This document shows, in pieces, positions 26,530 to 35,528 of a DNA stretch of 64,000 nt; the first letter of the stretch is position 1, and each line of letters opens with the position of its first letter. The stretch is taken from positions 434,001 through 498,000 of the forward strand of contig NZ_CP102592.1 of assembly GCF_025666195.1 (NCBI RefSeq), written 5' to 3'. Source of the stretch: Xanthomonas sp. CFBP 8443 (GTDB lineage Bacteria; Pseudomonadota; Gammaproteobacteria; Xanthomonadales; Xanthomonadaceae). A program made the position numbers and the translations under genes. A model generated the notes under the pieces. The model was given only the letters and a program-made list of their open reading frames with translations, was not told the origin of the DNA and did not search any database.

Positions 26530-27774
26530 CTATTGCTCGGTCGCCTCCGCCATCTTCACCTTGACTCCGTCGCGCACCGTCTCCGGCGGGTCCAGCACCA
26601 CCGTGTCGCCCGCCGCCAGGCCCGACAGCACCTGGCGGTCGTCGCCCAGCGCGATGCCGGTCTTCAGCGCGCGCCGCTCGACGGTGTTGTCCTCCTTCAG
26701 TGCGAACGCCACGTCCTGGCCGTCGCGCTTGACGATCGCCGTGCCCGGCACGCGCACGCCCTGCGGCTTGTCTTGCGCCTGCGCCTGCGGGGCTTCCAGG
26801 AAGCTCACCCGCACGCCCATCTCCGGCACGATCCGCGGATCCTTCTGCTTCAGCGCCACGCGCACCTTCACCGTGGCCTTGCCGCGGTCGGCCGAGGGGA
26901 TGATCGCGATCACTTCGGCCGGAATCTTCCACTCCGGGTAGGCGTTGAGTGTGGCTTCCACCGGCATGCCCGGCTTGACCCGGCCGATGAAGGCCTCGCC
27001 TACTTCGACCTCGATCTCTAGCGAGTCCATGTCCACCACCGTGCCGATGCCGGTGCGGGTGAAACCGCCGCCGGCCGACAGCGGCGACACGATCTCGCCC
27101 GGCTGCGCCGCCTTGGCGGTGACCACGCCGGAGAACGGTGCGCGCACGATGGTGTTGTCCACGTTGAGGTCGGAGATCGACAGCTGGTTGCCGGCCACCA
27201 CCACGTTGCGCTGCGCGCTCTGCAGCTGCGCGCGCAGGGCGTCGCGCTGCGACAGCGCCTGCTCGTACTGCGAACGCGACACCAACTGCTGCGTGGACAG
27301 GGTCTGCAGCCGCTGCGCATCGGCCTCGGCCTGGCGCAGCTGCGCCTGCATGTTCGCCACCTGGCTGCGCGCCGCGTCCAGCTGCGAGGCCGACAGCTGC
27401 CGCTGCGCGCCGGCGTCGATCGGATCCAGCGTCGCCATCACTTGGCCCTGTTCCACGCGCATGCCTTCCTCGATCAGCACCTCGCGCACCTTGCCGGTGA
27501 TCTTCGCCGAGACCGTGGCCATGCGCCGCGCCACCACGTAGCCGCTGGCATCCAGCACCGAGGCGCTGCTGCTGCCGGCCGCGATCGCCACCACCGGCGC
27601 GGTGGTCACCTCGATGGCCTTGCCGCGGCCGAACAGCAGCCAGCCGCCGACGCCGAGCGCGAGCAGCAGCACCAGGACCACGGCGATCCACAGCCCGCGC
27701 CGCGACGGTGGCGCGCTCGGCGGAGCCTTGCGGTCGATACGGAGTTCTTTGAGCAGGTCGGCGGAGGTACTCAT
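26530..27774 (-). CDS. HlyD/MacA-type periplasmic adaptor protein
   Basis: A 414-residue adaptor (membrane fusion protein). TM anchor is at residues ~28-48 (LWIAVVLVLLLALGVGGWLLF) after a 27-residue cytosolic tail. A lipoyl half-domain (GKVREVLIEEGMRVEQGQVMATLDP) and a coiled-coil hairpin rich in Gln/Ala (residues ~125-205) follow. The second lipoyl half is NTIVRAPFSGVVTAKAAQPGEIV, with beta-barrel and membrane-proximal domains after it. It should link the FtsX-type permeases to an outer-membrane channel such as TolC. It is the first gene of the exporter set but is separated from the ATPase by the nested palindrome. Confidence 0.9.
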   Translation of the reverse strand: MSTSADLLKELRIDRKAPPSAPPSRRGLWIAVVLVLLLALGVGGWLLFGRGKAIEVTTAPVVAIAAGSSSASVLDASGYVVARRMATVSAKITGKVREVLIEEGMRVEQGQVMATLDPIDAGAQRQLSASQLDAARSQVANMQAQLRQAEADAQRLQTLSTQQLVSRSQYEQALSQRDALRAQLQSAQRNVVVAGNQLSISDLNVDNTIVRAPFSGVVTAKAAQPGEIVSPLSAGGGFTRTGIGTVVDMDSLEIEVEVGEAFIGRVKPGMPVEATLNAYPEWKIPAEVIAIIPSADRGKATVKVRVALKQKDPRIVPEMGVRVSFLEAPQAQAQDKPQGVRVPGTAIVKRDGQDVAFALKEDNTVERRALKTGIALGDDRQVLSGLAAGDTVVLDPPETVRDGVKVKMAEATEQ

Positions 27775-28023
27775 CTTGTCCCTGGACGAATCAGTAGGCG
27801 CAGTGTGGACGGCGAGGGGTGCGCTTCCCAGTTGCCGGAAGTCACTTTCTGCGTTGCGCTGCGGCAGGTGCGGCGCCATTCCCCGTGGCGTGGAGCGCAG
27901 CATGCGGCAATCGCGCAGCCATCGCCAGTGACAGCTGTCACCCGCCGCGGCTGACGGGCCGCACTGGGATGGGCCGGCGCCGCGGCGCAGCATGGCCACT
28001 CCCGCCACGACCGGTTCCTGCCG

Positions 28024-28929
28024 ATGCACGCCGCTCCCGACACTCTTCCGCTGGCGCAGCTGCGCGCCGTGCACAAGCGCTACGGCGCGGTGGTCGCGCT
28101 GGACGGCGTGGACCTGCAGTTGCAGCGCGGCCAGCTGCTGGCCCTGCTCGGCGCCAACGGCGCGGGCAAGAGCACCGCGGTGGCGCTGCTGCTCGGGCTG
28201 CAGGTGGCCGATGCCGGCAGCGTGCAGCTGTGCGGCCAGGATCCGCGTGCGCTCGGCGCGCGGCGCCAGGCCGGGGTGATGCTGCAGTCCGCCGGCTTGC
28301 CGGACACGCTGCGCGTGGGCGAACTATTGGACCAGGCGCGCGGCTACTACCGGCGCCCGCGCAGCGTCGCCGATTGCGTGGCGCTGGCCGGGCTGGATGG
28401 CCTGATGCCGCGCCGCTACGGCGGCTTGTCCGGCGGCCAGCAGCGGCGCGTGCAATTTGCGATGGCGATCTGCGGGCGGCCGCAGGTGCTGTTCCTGGAC
28501 GAACCCAGCACCGGCCTGGACATCGAGGCGCGGCAGGGCCTGTGGCGGGCGATCCAGGAACTGGTCGCGGACGGCTGCGCGGTGCTGCTGACCACCCACT
28601 ACCTGGAGGAGGCCGAGGTATTGGCCGACCGGGTCGCGGTGTTGCAGCGCGGCACGCTGATCGCCGAAGGCAGCGTGCAGCAGCTGCGGGCGCGCTTCGA
28701 GCAACGCACGATCCGCTGCCGCAGCGCGCTGACTGCGGTGCAGGTGGCGGGCTGGCCGCAGGCGCGCCGCGTGGAAGCGCGCGACGGCGTGCTGGAGATC
28801 GTCGCCGAACCGGCCGAGCCGGTGGTGGCGCGACTGCTCGCCGCCGATCCGGCGCTGGACGAACTGGAAGTCCGCCGCGCCGGCCTGGCCGACGCGTTCC
28901 TCGCCATCACCCGTGCGGAGGCCGCATGA
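28024..28929 (+). CDS. ABC-2 type exporter ATPase
   Basis: A 301-residue ATPase with Walker A GANGAGKS (residues 43-50), Q-loop MLQSAGLPDTL, signature LSGGQQ (135-140), Walker B VLFLDEPSTGLD (155-166) and switch His in TTHYLEEAE. The ~80-residue C-terminal extension is the regulatory domain common in drug/lipid exporters of the DrrA/CcmA type. It overlaps the permease gene by ATGA. The whole set 28024-31723 runs in one direction: ATPase, permease, kinase, regulator. Confidence 0.92.
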   Translation: MHAAPDTLPLAQLRAVHKRYGAVVALDGVDLQLQRGQLLALLGANGAGKSTAVALLLGLQVADAGSVQLCGQDPRALGARRQAGVMLQSAGLPDTLRVGELLDQARGYYRRPRSVADCVALAGLDGLMPRRYGGLSGGQQRRVQFAMAICGRPQVLFLDEPSTGLDIEARQGLWRAIQELVADGCAVLLTTHYLEEAEVLADRVAVLQRGTLIAEGSVQQLRARFEQRTIRCRSALTAVQVAGWPQARRVEARDGVLEIVAEPAEPVVARLLAADPALDELEVRRAGLADAFLAITRAEAA

Positions 28930-29756
28930 GCACGCCCGATCCACGCCGTACCGAGCATGTCGCGTCCCCGGCGCACGGCACGGCGGCGGCGCGGCCGACC
29001 GACGCCGCTGCGCCGCCATTGCGCGACCATGCCGCGCTGCTGTTGCGCGAAATCCGCTACGAGTTATTGCGCTGGATGCGCACGCCATCGTTCGCGCTGC
29101 CGACCTTGCTGTTCCCGCCCATGTTCTACCTGCTGTTCGGCGTGCTGCTCAATCGCGGCAATGCCGCCGCTGCGGTGTACCTGATGGCCAGCTACGGCGT
29201 GTTCGGGGTGATGGCGCCGGCGCTGTTCGGTTTCGGCGTGGGCTTGGCGCTGGACCGCGAACGCGGCCTGCTCACCCTCAAGCGCGCCATGCCGGTGCCA
29301 CCTGGGGCGATCCTGCTGGCGCGCACCGTGCTGGCGATGCTGTTCGCGCTGGCGATCGCATTGTTGTTGCAACTGCTCGGCGGCATGCTCGGCGGGGTGC
29401 GGCTGGCGCCGTCGCAGCGCGCCTGGCTGTTGCTGATCGAAGTGCTGGGCACGCTGCCGTTCTGTGCGATCGGCCTGTACATCGGTGCCCGCGTCGGCGG
29501 CAGCGGCGCGCCGGCCGTGGTCAACCTGATCTACCTGCCGATGGCGTTCCTGTCGGGTCTGTGGATCCCGCTGCAGATGCTGCCGTCGCTGCTGACCACG
29601 CTGGCGCCGCTGTGGCCGTCCTATCACCTGAGCCAGCTCGCGCTGCGCGTGGTCGGTCACGACGACGGCAGCGGAATCACCGGCCACATCGCCGCGCTGC
29701 TGGCGATGACCGTGGCGTTCTATGCGCTGGCGCATCGGCGCCTGCGCCGCGGCTGA
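28926..29756 (+). CDS. ABC-2 type exporter permease
   Basis: A 276-residue membrane protein with six TM helices in the ABC-2 layout. It has an N-terminal amphipathic segment (LLREIRYELLRWMRTPSFALPTLLFPPMFYLLFG), the GVFGVMAPALFGFGVGLALDRERG loop, AMPVPPGAILLARTVLAMLFALAIALLLQLLGG and the terminal LSGLWIPLQMLPSLLTTLAPLWPSYHLSQLAL. With the upstream ATPase it forms a homodimeric exporter, probably for a lipid, peptide or drug. The kinase gene follows 124 bp later. Confidence 0.9.
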   Translation: MSTPDPRRTEHVASPAHGTAAARPTDAAAPPLRDHAALLLREIRYELLRWMRTPSFALPTLLFPPMFYLLFGVLLNRGNAAAAVYLMASYGVFGVMAPALFGFGVGLALDRERGLLTLKRAMPVPPGAILLARTVLAMLFALAIALLLQLLGGMLGGVRLAPSQRAWLLLIEVLGTLPFCAIGLYIGARVGGSGAPAVVNLIYLPMAFLSGLWIPLQMLPSLLTTLAPLWPSYHLSQLALRVVGHDDGSGITGHIAALLAMTVAFYALAHRRLRRG

Positions 29757-29880
29757 TGGCCGGCCTCCGCCGCGCCGGCGCCGCGCGGCCGGCATCGCCG
29801 CTTCCCGCCGCGTCGCGCGGCATCCCCATGTGCTCGCTATGCTATGCACCGCGGCGGCGCGTCCGCCCCTGGAGCCTGCC

Positions 29881-31071
29881 GTGATCGATCTGCTGCAAGC
29901 GTCGCCCGAATCGCTGGTCGCCCAGCGGATGAGCTGGACCACGGCCAAACGCAGCACGCAGTGGTTCGTGTGGCTGTCGCTGGTGTGGTCGATCTGGCTG
30001 TTCATCACGCCGCTGTACGAGCGGCACATCTTCCGCGACTGGTTCTGGCCGACGATGGTCAGCTACGCGGCGTTTCTGGCCCTGTACTACTGCGCCTACT
30101 ACCGCGATCGCCGCTACCTGCGCTGGTGCGTGGCCGGCATGGCCGTGCTGGCGTTCGTGCTGCTGCCGTACAACCCCGGTGCGCAGTGCTACATGATCTA
30201 TGCCTGTGCGTTCCTGGCGTTCTGTTTCCCGATCGGGCGCGCGCTGCTGGCGATGTTGTTGCTGCTCGGTGCGTTCGCCGCGGCCTGGATGCTGCAGGGC
30301 TGGTCGCTGCTGTACATGACCAGCGCGGTGGTGGTCGGCCTGTCGGTGGGGCTGATGAACATCAGCTTCGAACGCCGCGCCCGCGCCGACGCGCAGTTGC
30401 GCCTGAGCCACGAAGAAGTGCGGCGCCTGGCCGCGGTCGCCGAGCGCGAGCGCATCGGCCGCGACCTGCACGACCTGCTCGGCCACACCCTGTCGCTGGT
30501 GGCGCTGAAGTCGGACCTGGCCGCGCGCCTGCTCGCGCGCGATCCGGCCGCGGCGCGGCAGGAGATGGAGGACGTCGGCCAGGTCGCGCGCGAGGCGCTG
30601 GGCCAGGTGCGGCGCGCGGTCAGCGGCATCCGCGCCGCGCAGCTGGCGGCGGAAATGGCCTCGGCCAAGCTGCTGCTGGAATCCTCCGGGGTCACCTTCC
30701 GCTATCAGGTCGATGCCTTGCCGCAATGCGCGCAGCTGGAGACCGTGTTCGCGATGGTGCTGCGCGAGGCCGCGACCAACATCCAGCGCCACGCCGGTGC
30801 CGGCAACGCGCAGCTGCGGCTGTGGTGCGAACGCGGCCAGGCCTGGCTGGAGATCCGCGACGACGGCCGCGGCAGCGCGATGCAGCCGGGCACCGGCCTG
30901 GCCAGCATGCGCGAACGGCTGGAAGCGGTGGGCGGTTCGTTGCGGATCGACTCCGAACGCGGCCAGGGCACCCGCCTGCTGGCCGCCGCGCCGTTGCCGC
31001 GGACCGCCGAACCCGCGCCCGGCGTGCCGGTCGCGCCGCCGCATGCCGGGCAGGACGCCGCGCTGCACTGA
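29881..31071 (+). CDS. DesK-type sensor histidine kinase
   Basis: A 396-residue kinase with a GTG start preceded by GGAG at 29871-29874. Five to six TM helices fill residues ~28-165 (WFVWLSLVWSIWLFITPLY through LLLGAFAAAWMLQGWSLLYM), with almost no periplasmic domain, as in the membrane-sensing DesK class. The HisKA_3 dimerisation segment RERIGRDLHDLLGHTLSLVALK carries His197. The ATPase domain has REAATNIQRHAGA (N-box) and DDGRGS...GTGLASMRERL. It is encoded between an ABC-2 exporter and its response regulator, so it probably senses membrane perturbation and controls that exporter. Confidence 0.9.
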   Translation: MIDLLQASPESLVAQRMSWTTAKRSTQWFVWLSLVWSIWLFITPLYERHIFRDWFWPTMVSYAAFLALYYCAYYRDRRYLRWCVAGMAVLAFVLLPYNPGAQCYMIYACAFLAFCFPIGRALLAMLLLLGAFAAAWMLQGWSLLYMTSAVVVGLSVGLMNISFERRARADAQLRLSHEEVRRLAAVAERERIGRDLHDLLGHTLSLVALKSDLAARLLARDPAAARQEMEDVGQVAREALGQVRRAVSGIRAAQLAAEMASAKLLLESSGVTFRYQVDALPQCAQLETVFAMVLREAATNIQRHAGAGNAQLRLWCERGQAWLEIRDDGRGSAMQPGTGLASMRERLEAVGGSLRIDSERGQGTRLLAAAPLPRTAEPAPGVPVAPPHAGQDAALH

Positions 31072-31120
31072 GCGCCGCGCTGCCGCGCTCTACAATGCGC
31101 GCACAACATCGGGGGAAGGC

Positions 31121-31723
31121 GTGATTCGACTAGTGCTGGCGGAGGACCAGGCGATGGTGCGCGGTGCGCTCAGCGCGCTGTTGGGCCTGGAAGCGGATAT
31201 CGCGGTGGTCGCCAGCGCCGCCGACGGCGAAGCCGCGTGGCGCGCGCTGCAGGCGCACACGCCGGACCTGCTGGTCACCGATATCGAGATGCCCGGCCTC
31301 AGCGGCCTGGAACTGGCGCAGCGGGTGCAGCGCCAGCAGCTGCCGGTGCGCGTGGTGATCGTCACCACCTTCGCCCGTCCTGGGTTCCTGCGCCGCGCGC
31401 TGGATGCCGGCGTCGGCGGGTATCTGTTGAAGGACGCGCCGCCCGAACGCCTGGTCGATGCGATCCGCCAGGTGCACCGCGGCGGCCGCGCGATCGATCC
31501 GGAACTGGCGCTGGAGGCCTGGTCCGAGGCCGATCCGCTCAACGACCGCGAACGCCAGGTGCTGCGCCTGGCCGGCGAGGGCGCCTCCGCCGGCGACATC
31601 GCCGCCCGGCTCGGGCTGTCGCACGGCACCGTGCGCAATTACCTGTCCGAGGCGATCGGCAAGCTCGGCGTCGGCAACCGCATCGAGGCGGCGCGGCTGG
31701 CGCGGCAGAAGGGCTGGCTGTAG
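31121..31723 (+). CDS. DesR-type LuxR-family response regulator
   Basis: A 200-residue NarL/FixJ-class regulator with a GTG start. The receiver has E8/D9 and phospho-acceptor Asp54 (LLVTDIEMPG), the switch Thr in IVTTFARPG and Lys in YLLKDAPP. The C-terminal LuxR helix-turn-helix is LNDRERQVLRLAGEGASAGDIAARLGLSHGTVRNYLSEAIGKLGV. It is the partner of the upstream kinase. A TACAAT -10-like box lies at 31091-31096 in the 49-bp spacer, so it may also be transcribed alone. Confidence 0.92.
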   Translation: MIRLVLAEDQAMVRGALSALLGLEADIAVVASAADGEAAWRALQAHTPDLLVTDIEMPGLSGLELAQRVQRQQLPVRVVIVTTFARPGFLRRALDAGVGGYLLKDAPPERLVDAIRQVHRGGRAIDPELALEAWSEADPLNDRERQVLRLAGEGASAGDIAARLGLSHGTVRNYLSEAIGKLGVGNRIEAARLARQKGWL

Positions 31724-32147
31724 CGCGGCCGCCAAACGCGAAGGCCAGTGACGCGGCCGCCGGCACTCGGGTCGCATCCAGGTCCGTCCGCTGCGTCACG
31801 ACGGATGGCAGATCGGACGACCAGGTGAAGCGCAGCGAGCCGCTGCGGGGTTCGCACGATGCCCGTAGCCATGGATCCGAACCGGTTGGCAGCTCACTCA
31901 CGTCTGCGTTGGATCTGCGGCTAGGGCTTCATTACGCGATGGGCAACGCCTAGGCCGCATGGCGCCTTGCCGCACGATCGGTGTTGTGCCGCCCGACGCG
32001 CGCCGATGCCGGCCCGTGCCGCAACCGCCGCTGCCGAGGAGCGCGGGGTATGCCGGTTCGGCAAGCGCCTATGAAATTGTGCGCAGTCGCGCGGTGGAGG
32101 CGTCGCCAGTGACTAAGCTCGCCTGCATCGGTCGACGGGAGTGCGTG
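31724..32147. other. Intergenic region without a recognisable gene
   Basis: These 424 bases lie between the DesR-type gene and the ThuA-like gene. Codon-like structure is weak in all frames. I see no palindrome of the dispersed family here. The ThuA promoter should lie near the 3' end. Confidence 0.5.
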
Positions 32148-32960
32148 ATGAAGTGGATGCGTGCGCTGTGCTTTGGGTGGTCGCTGCTGTTGGCGTGGAC
32201 GTTGCCGGCCGGCGCTGCGCTGGCGGCCGACGGGCAGTTCAAGGTGCTGGTCGCGGCGATTCCCAACAAGTACCACCACGACTACATCCCGGTGGCCAAG
32301 CCGCAGTTCGAGGCGCTGGCGCGGCAGCACTATTTCGAGCTGGTATGGGCCTGGAACGCCGAGGCGTTCGACGGCGACCTGTCGCAGTACGCGGCGATCG
32401 TGCTGCTCAATACGCCGGCCACCGACCTCAATCCGGCGCAGCGCGCCAACTTCCAGAAGTACGTGCGCGCCGGCGGCGGCGTGGTCGCGGTGCACAAGGC
32501 GTTCGCGATCGCGCGCGGGCAGTGGGACTGGTACGACCGCCTGATCGGCCGCTCGTTCCGCACCCATCCCTACCTGCAGACCGCGATGGTCGACGTGGTC
32601 GACCACAACTTCCCCGCCACCGCCGGCCTGCCGCAGCGCTGGATGTGGTCGGACGAGTGGTACGAATACGACCCGCCGTACAGCGACGACCTGGTCACGC
32701 TGATGACGGTGGACGAAACCAGCTACGACCCCACGCTGATCTGGCCCGGCCAGGTCGCCAAGGGCATGGGCAAACAGCACCCGGTGGCGTGGTACCACCA
32801 CTTCGAAGGCGGCCGCGTGTTCGCCACCGCGCTCGGCCACCAGGCCGAGGCCTACAACGACCCGCGCTACCTCGAGCACCTGTACGGCGGCATCTACTGG
32901 GCCGCCACCGGCCACGGCATCGCCGGCGAGACGAAAGCGGCAACGCCGCGCCCCCGCTGA
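32148..32960 (+). CDS. Exported ThuA-like domain protein
   Basis: A 270-residue protein with a signal peptide (MKWMRALCFGWSLLLAWTLPAGAALAA). The mature part has the ThuA glutamine-amidotransferase-like fold: FKVLVAAIPNKYHHDYIP, LVWAWNAEAFDGDLSQYAAIVLLNTP, FQKYVRAGGGVVAVHKAFA, WSDEWYEYD and HPVAWYHHFEGGRVFATALGHQAEAY. Family members are linked to trehalose or other sugar catabolism and often fused to glycan-active domains; the catalytic role is not settled. A GGGAG site precedes the ATG at 32148. Downstream lies a palindrome array. Confidence 0.85.
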   Translation: MKWMRALCFGWSLLLAWTLPAGAALAADGQFKVLVAAIPNKYHHDYIPVAKPQFEALARQHYFELVWAWNAEAFDGDLSQYAAIVLLNTPATDLNPAQRANFQKYVRAGGGVVAVHKAFAIARGQWDWYDRLIGRSFRTHPYLQTAMVDVVDHNFPATAGLPQRWMWSDEWYEYDPPYSDDLVTLMTVDETSYDPTLIWPGQVAKGMGKQHPVAWYHHFEGGRVFATALGHQAEAYNDPRYLEHLYGGIYWAATGHGIAGETKAATPRPR

Positions 32961-32987
32961 ATCCGCAGGCGCCACGCTTTGCTTTTC

Positions 32988-33221
32988 TGTAGGAGCGGCT
33001 TCAGCCGCGACAGAAACCGGACCTTCGCCGGCACCCTGTCGGGGCTGAAGCCCCCCCTGCAGCACACCCGGCCAACACGTCCCGCGCTTTTTGTAGGAGC
33101 GGCTTCAGCTGCGACAGGAGCCGGACCTTCGCCGGGCACCCTGTCGGGGCTGAAGCCCCTCCCACAGGAGCGCCCGGCCGGCACGCCACGCGCCTTTTGT
33201 GGGAGCGACTTCAGTCGCGAC
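32988..33221. repeat. Palindrome array with ~105-bp unit
   Basis: Five 24-bp palindromes in alternating orientation begin at 32988, 33038, 33092, 33143 and 33198. Same-orientation copies are 104-106 bp apart. Variants are GCGGC, GGGGC, GCGGC with one unpaired change (CAGCTGC), GGGGC and GCGAC. The array lies between the convergent ThuA-like and cytochrome b561 genes and leaves no room for a gene. Confidence 0.92.
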
Positions 33222-33293
33222 GCGCATCACCGACCAAGCCCATCGCGACCGACGGGCCAGGTCCACCCAACGTCGTAGCAGAGAACAGACCCC

Positions 33294-33878
33294 TTAGACC
33301 TGTTCCCTAGGCGCTGCCTGATCCGCCACCACCGGCGCCGCCCCGCCTCGCGCCATGCTTGAAAACACCCCGTCGCGGCGCACCCAGGCATGGAACAGCG
33401 CCGCGCACAGATGCCCCAGCACCGTGGCGAACAGCAAATATGCCAGCCAGCCATGCGCGCTGCGCAACCACGCGTACAGCGCCGGGCTGTGCGGCGCGAT
33501 CGGCGGCAGCTGCGCGCCCGGCCACAGCACGATCGGATAGCCGCCGGCCGACAGCAGCGACCAGCCCAGCAACGGCATCGCCAGCATCAACGCATACAAC
33601 AACCAGTGCGAGGCCAGCGCCGCCGTCTTCTGCCACCACGGCAGATCGGCCGGCAGCGGCGGCGGCCGCTGGCGCAGGCGATTGCCCAGGCGCACGATCG
33701 CGAGCAGCAAGATGGCGATGCCGAGCGGGCGGTGCAGGTCGAGCAGCCATGGCCGCTGCGACACCGAAGCGACCATGCCCACGCCGACGAACAGCATGGT
33801 CAGGATCATCGCCGCCATCAGCCAATGCAGCACGCGGGCGATCAGGTTGAAATGTCCGGAGACGTTGGCGCGGCTCAT
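33294..33878 (-). CDS. Cytochrome b561 family membrane protein
   Basis: A 194-residue four-helix membrane protein that binds two haems b. Likely axial His residues are in NLIARVLHWLMAAM, LDLHRPLGIAIL, LASHWLLYALML and HGWLAYLLFATVLGHLCAALFHAW. It overlaps the catalase-like gene upstream by ATGA. This pairing is known: the cytochrome probably passes electrons from the quinone pool to the exported peroxidase. The C-terminal ~25 residues are a cytosolic tail. Confidence 0.9.
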   Translation of the reverse strand: MSRANVSGHFNLIARVLHWLMAAMILTMLFVGVGMVASVSQRPWLLDLHRPLGIAILLLAIVRLGNRLRQRPPPLPADLPWWQKTAALASHWLLYALMLAMPLLGWSLLSAGGYPIVLWPGAQLPPIAPHSPALYAWLRSAHGWLAYLLFATVLGHLCAALFHAWVRRDGVFSSMARGGAAPVVADQAAPREQV

Positions 33879-34981
33879 TGCGCACCTCCCTTTGCCTGGC
33901 CCGTGGCCTCGGGCGCCTGGCCGCGACCGATCTCGCGCTCGCGGCGGTTGAACGAGTGCGAATACACCGCCGAGCGCGCGGCCAGAATCGGGTCGTCGGA
34001 GCCGGCGATGCCGCGCGGCAGGATCAGCGGGTCGTAGTTGAGGTCGCGGCACGGGCCGGTGGCCTGCGGCTCGGCATGGTCGAGCACCAGGGTGCCGGCG
34101 ACCACTTGCTGCCGGTCCTGCGGCCAAGGTTGAGATGGATCGTTCACCGGGTCGCCGGGAGCGGCCACGGTCAGCACCAGATCCCAGCGCAACGGGCCGT
34201 GCGCCAGCCGCGCCTGCAGGTCTTCGCCGAGGAAGTCGGCATCGGCCTGCGCCCGCTGCGCCGCGGACAGTTCCTTGAAAGCGGTCTGCGGCCGCATCGA
34301 CCAACGCACGAAACGGCTGCTGCCGTCGGCGGCGATGAAGCGGAAGCTGTTGACCCCGTTGTACTGGGTGTTGGCCCAGCTGTCCGACCACGGCGCGGTC
34401 TTGGCCCACTGCTGGAACTTCTTCGCTTCCGGATAGCGTTGCACGAACGCGGCCATCTTCGCCGGGTCCGGCTTGCCGGTGGCCGGGTCCGGCTGCGCGG
34501 CCAGGGTCTGCGCCATGAAGCCCTCCGGCGTGGCCACCACGAAGAACGGAAAGCTGTTCATCGCCGTGCGCCACTGCTGGCCGTCGTCGCTGCGCAGCAG
34601 CAGCGCCATGCTGCGCACCCGCGCGCTGGCATCGGCGCCATGCGGATCGCCGCCGCCGATCGACATCCGCCCCAGCACCGGCACCGAGGCCTGGGCGAAC
34701 ACCCGCGCCGAGGACAGCGCACTGGCCTGGCCGTTGCCTTCGAAATGCCCGCTCACGCACATGCCCTTGCTGTGCGCGCGGCGAAACCCCGGATGCGGCG
34801 GCCCGCCGGCCTCGATGGCGTCGGTCATGCGCTGCGCGGTCAGCCGCTGCGGCCCGCCCAGCCAGCCGGCGCTCCAGGCGAAGGCGGCGGCGAGCACGGC
34901 GGCGATCGCGGCGATGGCCGCCAGCGGCAGCCAGGGCCGCGGGCGGGGTGGCGAGGGCGGGGCGGGGTCGGGATGGGACAT
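33875..34981 (-). CDS. Catalase family peroxidase (SrpA-type), membrane-anchored
   Basis: A 368-residue short catalase relative with a Pro-rich N-terminus and one TM anchor (residues ~18-43), so the haem domain is periplasmic. Catalase-like blocks include FRRAHSKGMCVSGHFEGNG with the distal His, MALLLRSDDGQQWRTAMNSFPFFVVATPEGF, FQQWAKTAPWSDSWANTQYNGVNSFRFI and C-terminal NYDPLILPRGIAGSDDPILAARSAVYSHSFNRRE. It is much shorter than true catalases and probably acts as a peroxidase using electrons from the overlapping cytochrome b561. It is divergent from an ECF sigma factor that may control it. Confidence 0.9.
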   Translation of the reverse strand: MSHPDPAPPSPPRPRPWLPLAAIAAIAAVLAAAFAWSAGWLGGPQRLTAQRMTDAIEAGGPPHPGFRRAHSKGMCVSGHFEGNGQASALSSARVFAQASVPVLGRMSIGGGDPHGADASARVRSMALLLRSDDGQQWRTAMNSFPFFVVATPEGFMAQTLAAQPDPATGKPDPAKMAAFVQRYPEAKKFQQWAKTAPWSDSWANTQYNGVNSFRFIAADGSSRFVRWSMRPQTAFKELSAAQRAQADADFLGEDLQARLAHGPLRWDLVLTVAAPGDPVNDPSQPWPQDRQQVVAGTLVLDHAEPQATGPCRDLNYDPLILPRGIAGSDDPILAARSAVYSHSFNRREREIGRGQAPEATGQAKGGAQ

Positions 34982-35099
34982 GGGGGAACTCCTGTGGCGG
35001 CGGCGATTGGCAGTGAGACGTGCGGCGTCGCGGTCTATTCCCGACGCCGGTAGTTTTTGTGCGTTGCTTGCGGGGTGCTTTGTCGCCAGCAGTTGCTTT

Positions 35100-35525
35100 C
35101 AGCCCGCCGGAGCGGCGCGATCGCGCAGGCGCTCCCGGCGAGCGGCCAACCCCCGTTGGCGAATACGCCGCTTGCCGTGCGTCCACCCGCGATCGCCCTC
35201 CGGCCCCTGCCGCGCAACGCCAGTTCTGCAGGTGCCATTGCTGCCGGCGGCCGCCCTGGTCGGCTTGTACGGCCGCGATCTCGCAGATCGACCGATCCGA
35301 CCGGCGGGCTAATCCAGGCTGGGGAATACTCCGCCTCGCTGTGCGCCCTCTCTGTTCTGCCGCGCGAAGCCAGTGCTGCAGGCGACCGACGCCTGGTCGG
35401 CCTGCACGGCCGTGAGCGTGCCGATCGAGCGATCCCGACGGATGGCTAACCCAGGTTGGGGAATAATCCGCCTCGCCGTGCGTCCTACCCATGACCGTCC
35501 ATCCCCGACCTGCAGCACGAAACCA
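35100..35525. repeat. Three degenerate ~150-bp direct repeats upstream of the sigma gene
   Basis: The block CTGCCGCGC.A.GCCAGT.CTGCAG occurs at 35207 and 35357, and a decayed copy (CCTGCAGCACGAAACCAGC) at 35509. Between them GGCGAATACGCC (~35159), GGGGAATACTCC (~35321) and GGGGAATAATCC (~35458) recur with GCCGTGCG after each. GGTCGGC(T/C)TG(T/C)ACGGCCG also occurs twice (~35259, ~35396). Spacing varies from 137 to 163 bp. This accounts for most of the 547 bases between the catalase-like and sigma genes. Confidence 0.75.
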
Positions 35526-35528
35526 GCC

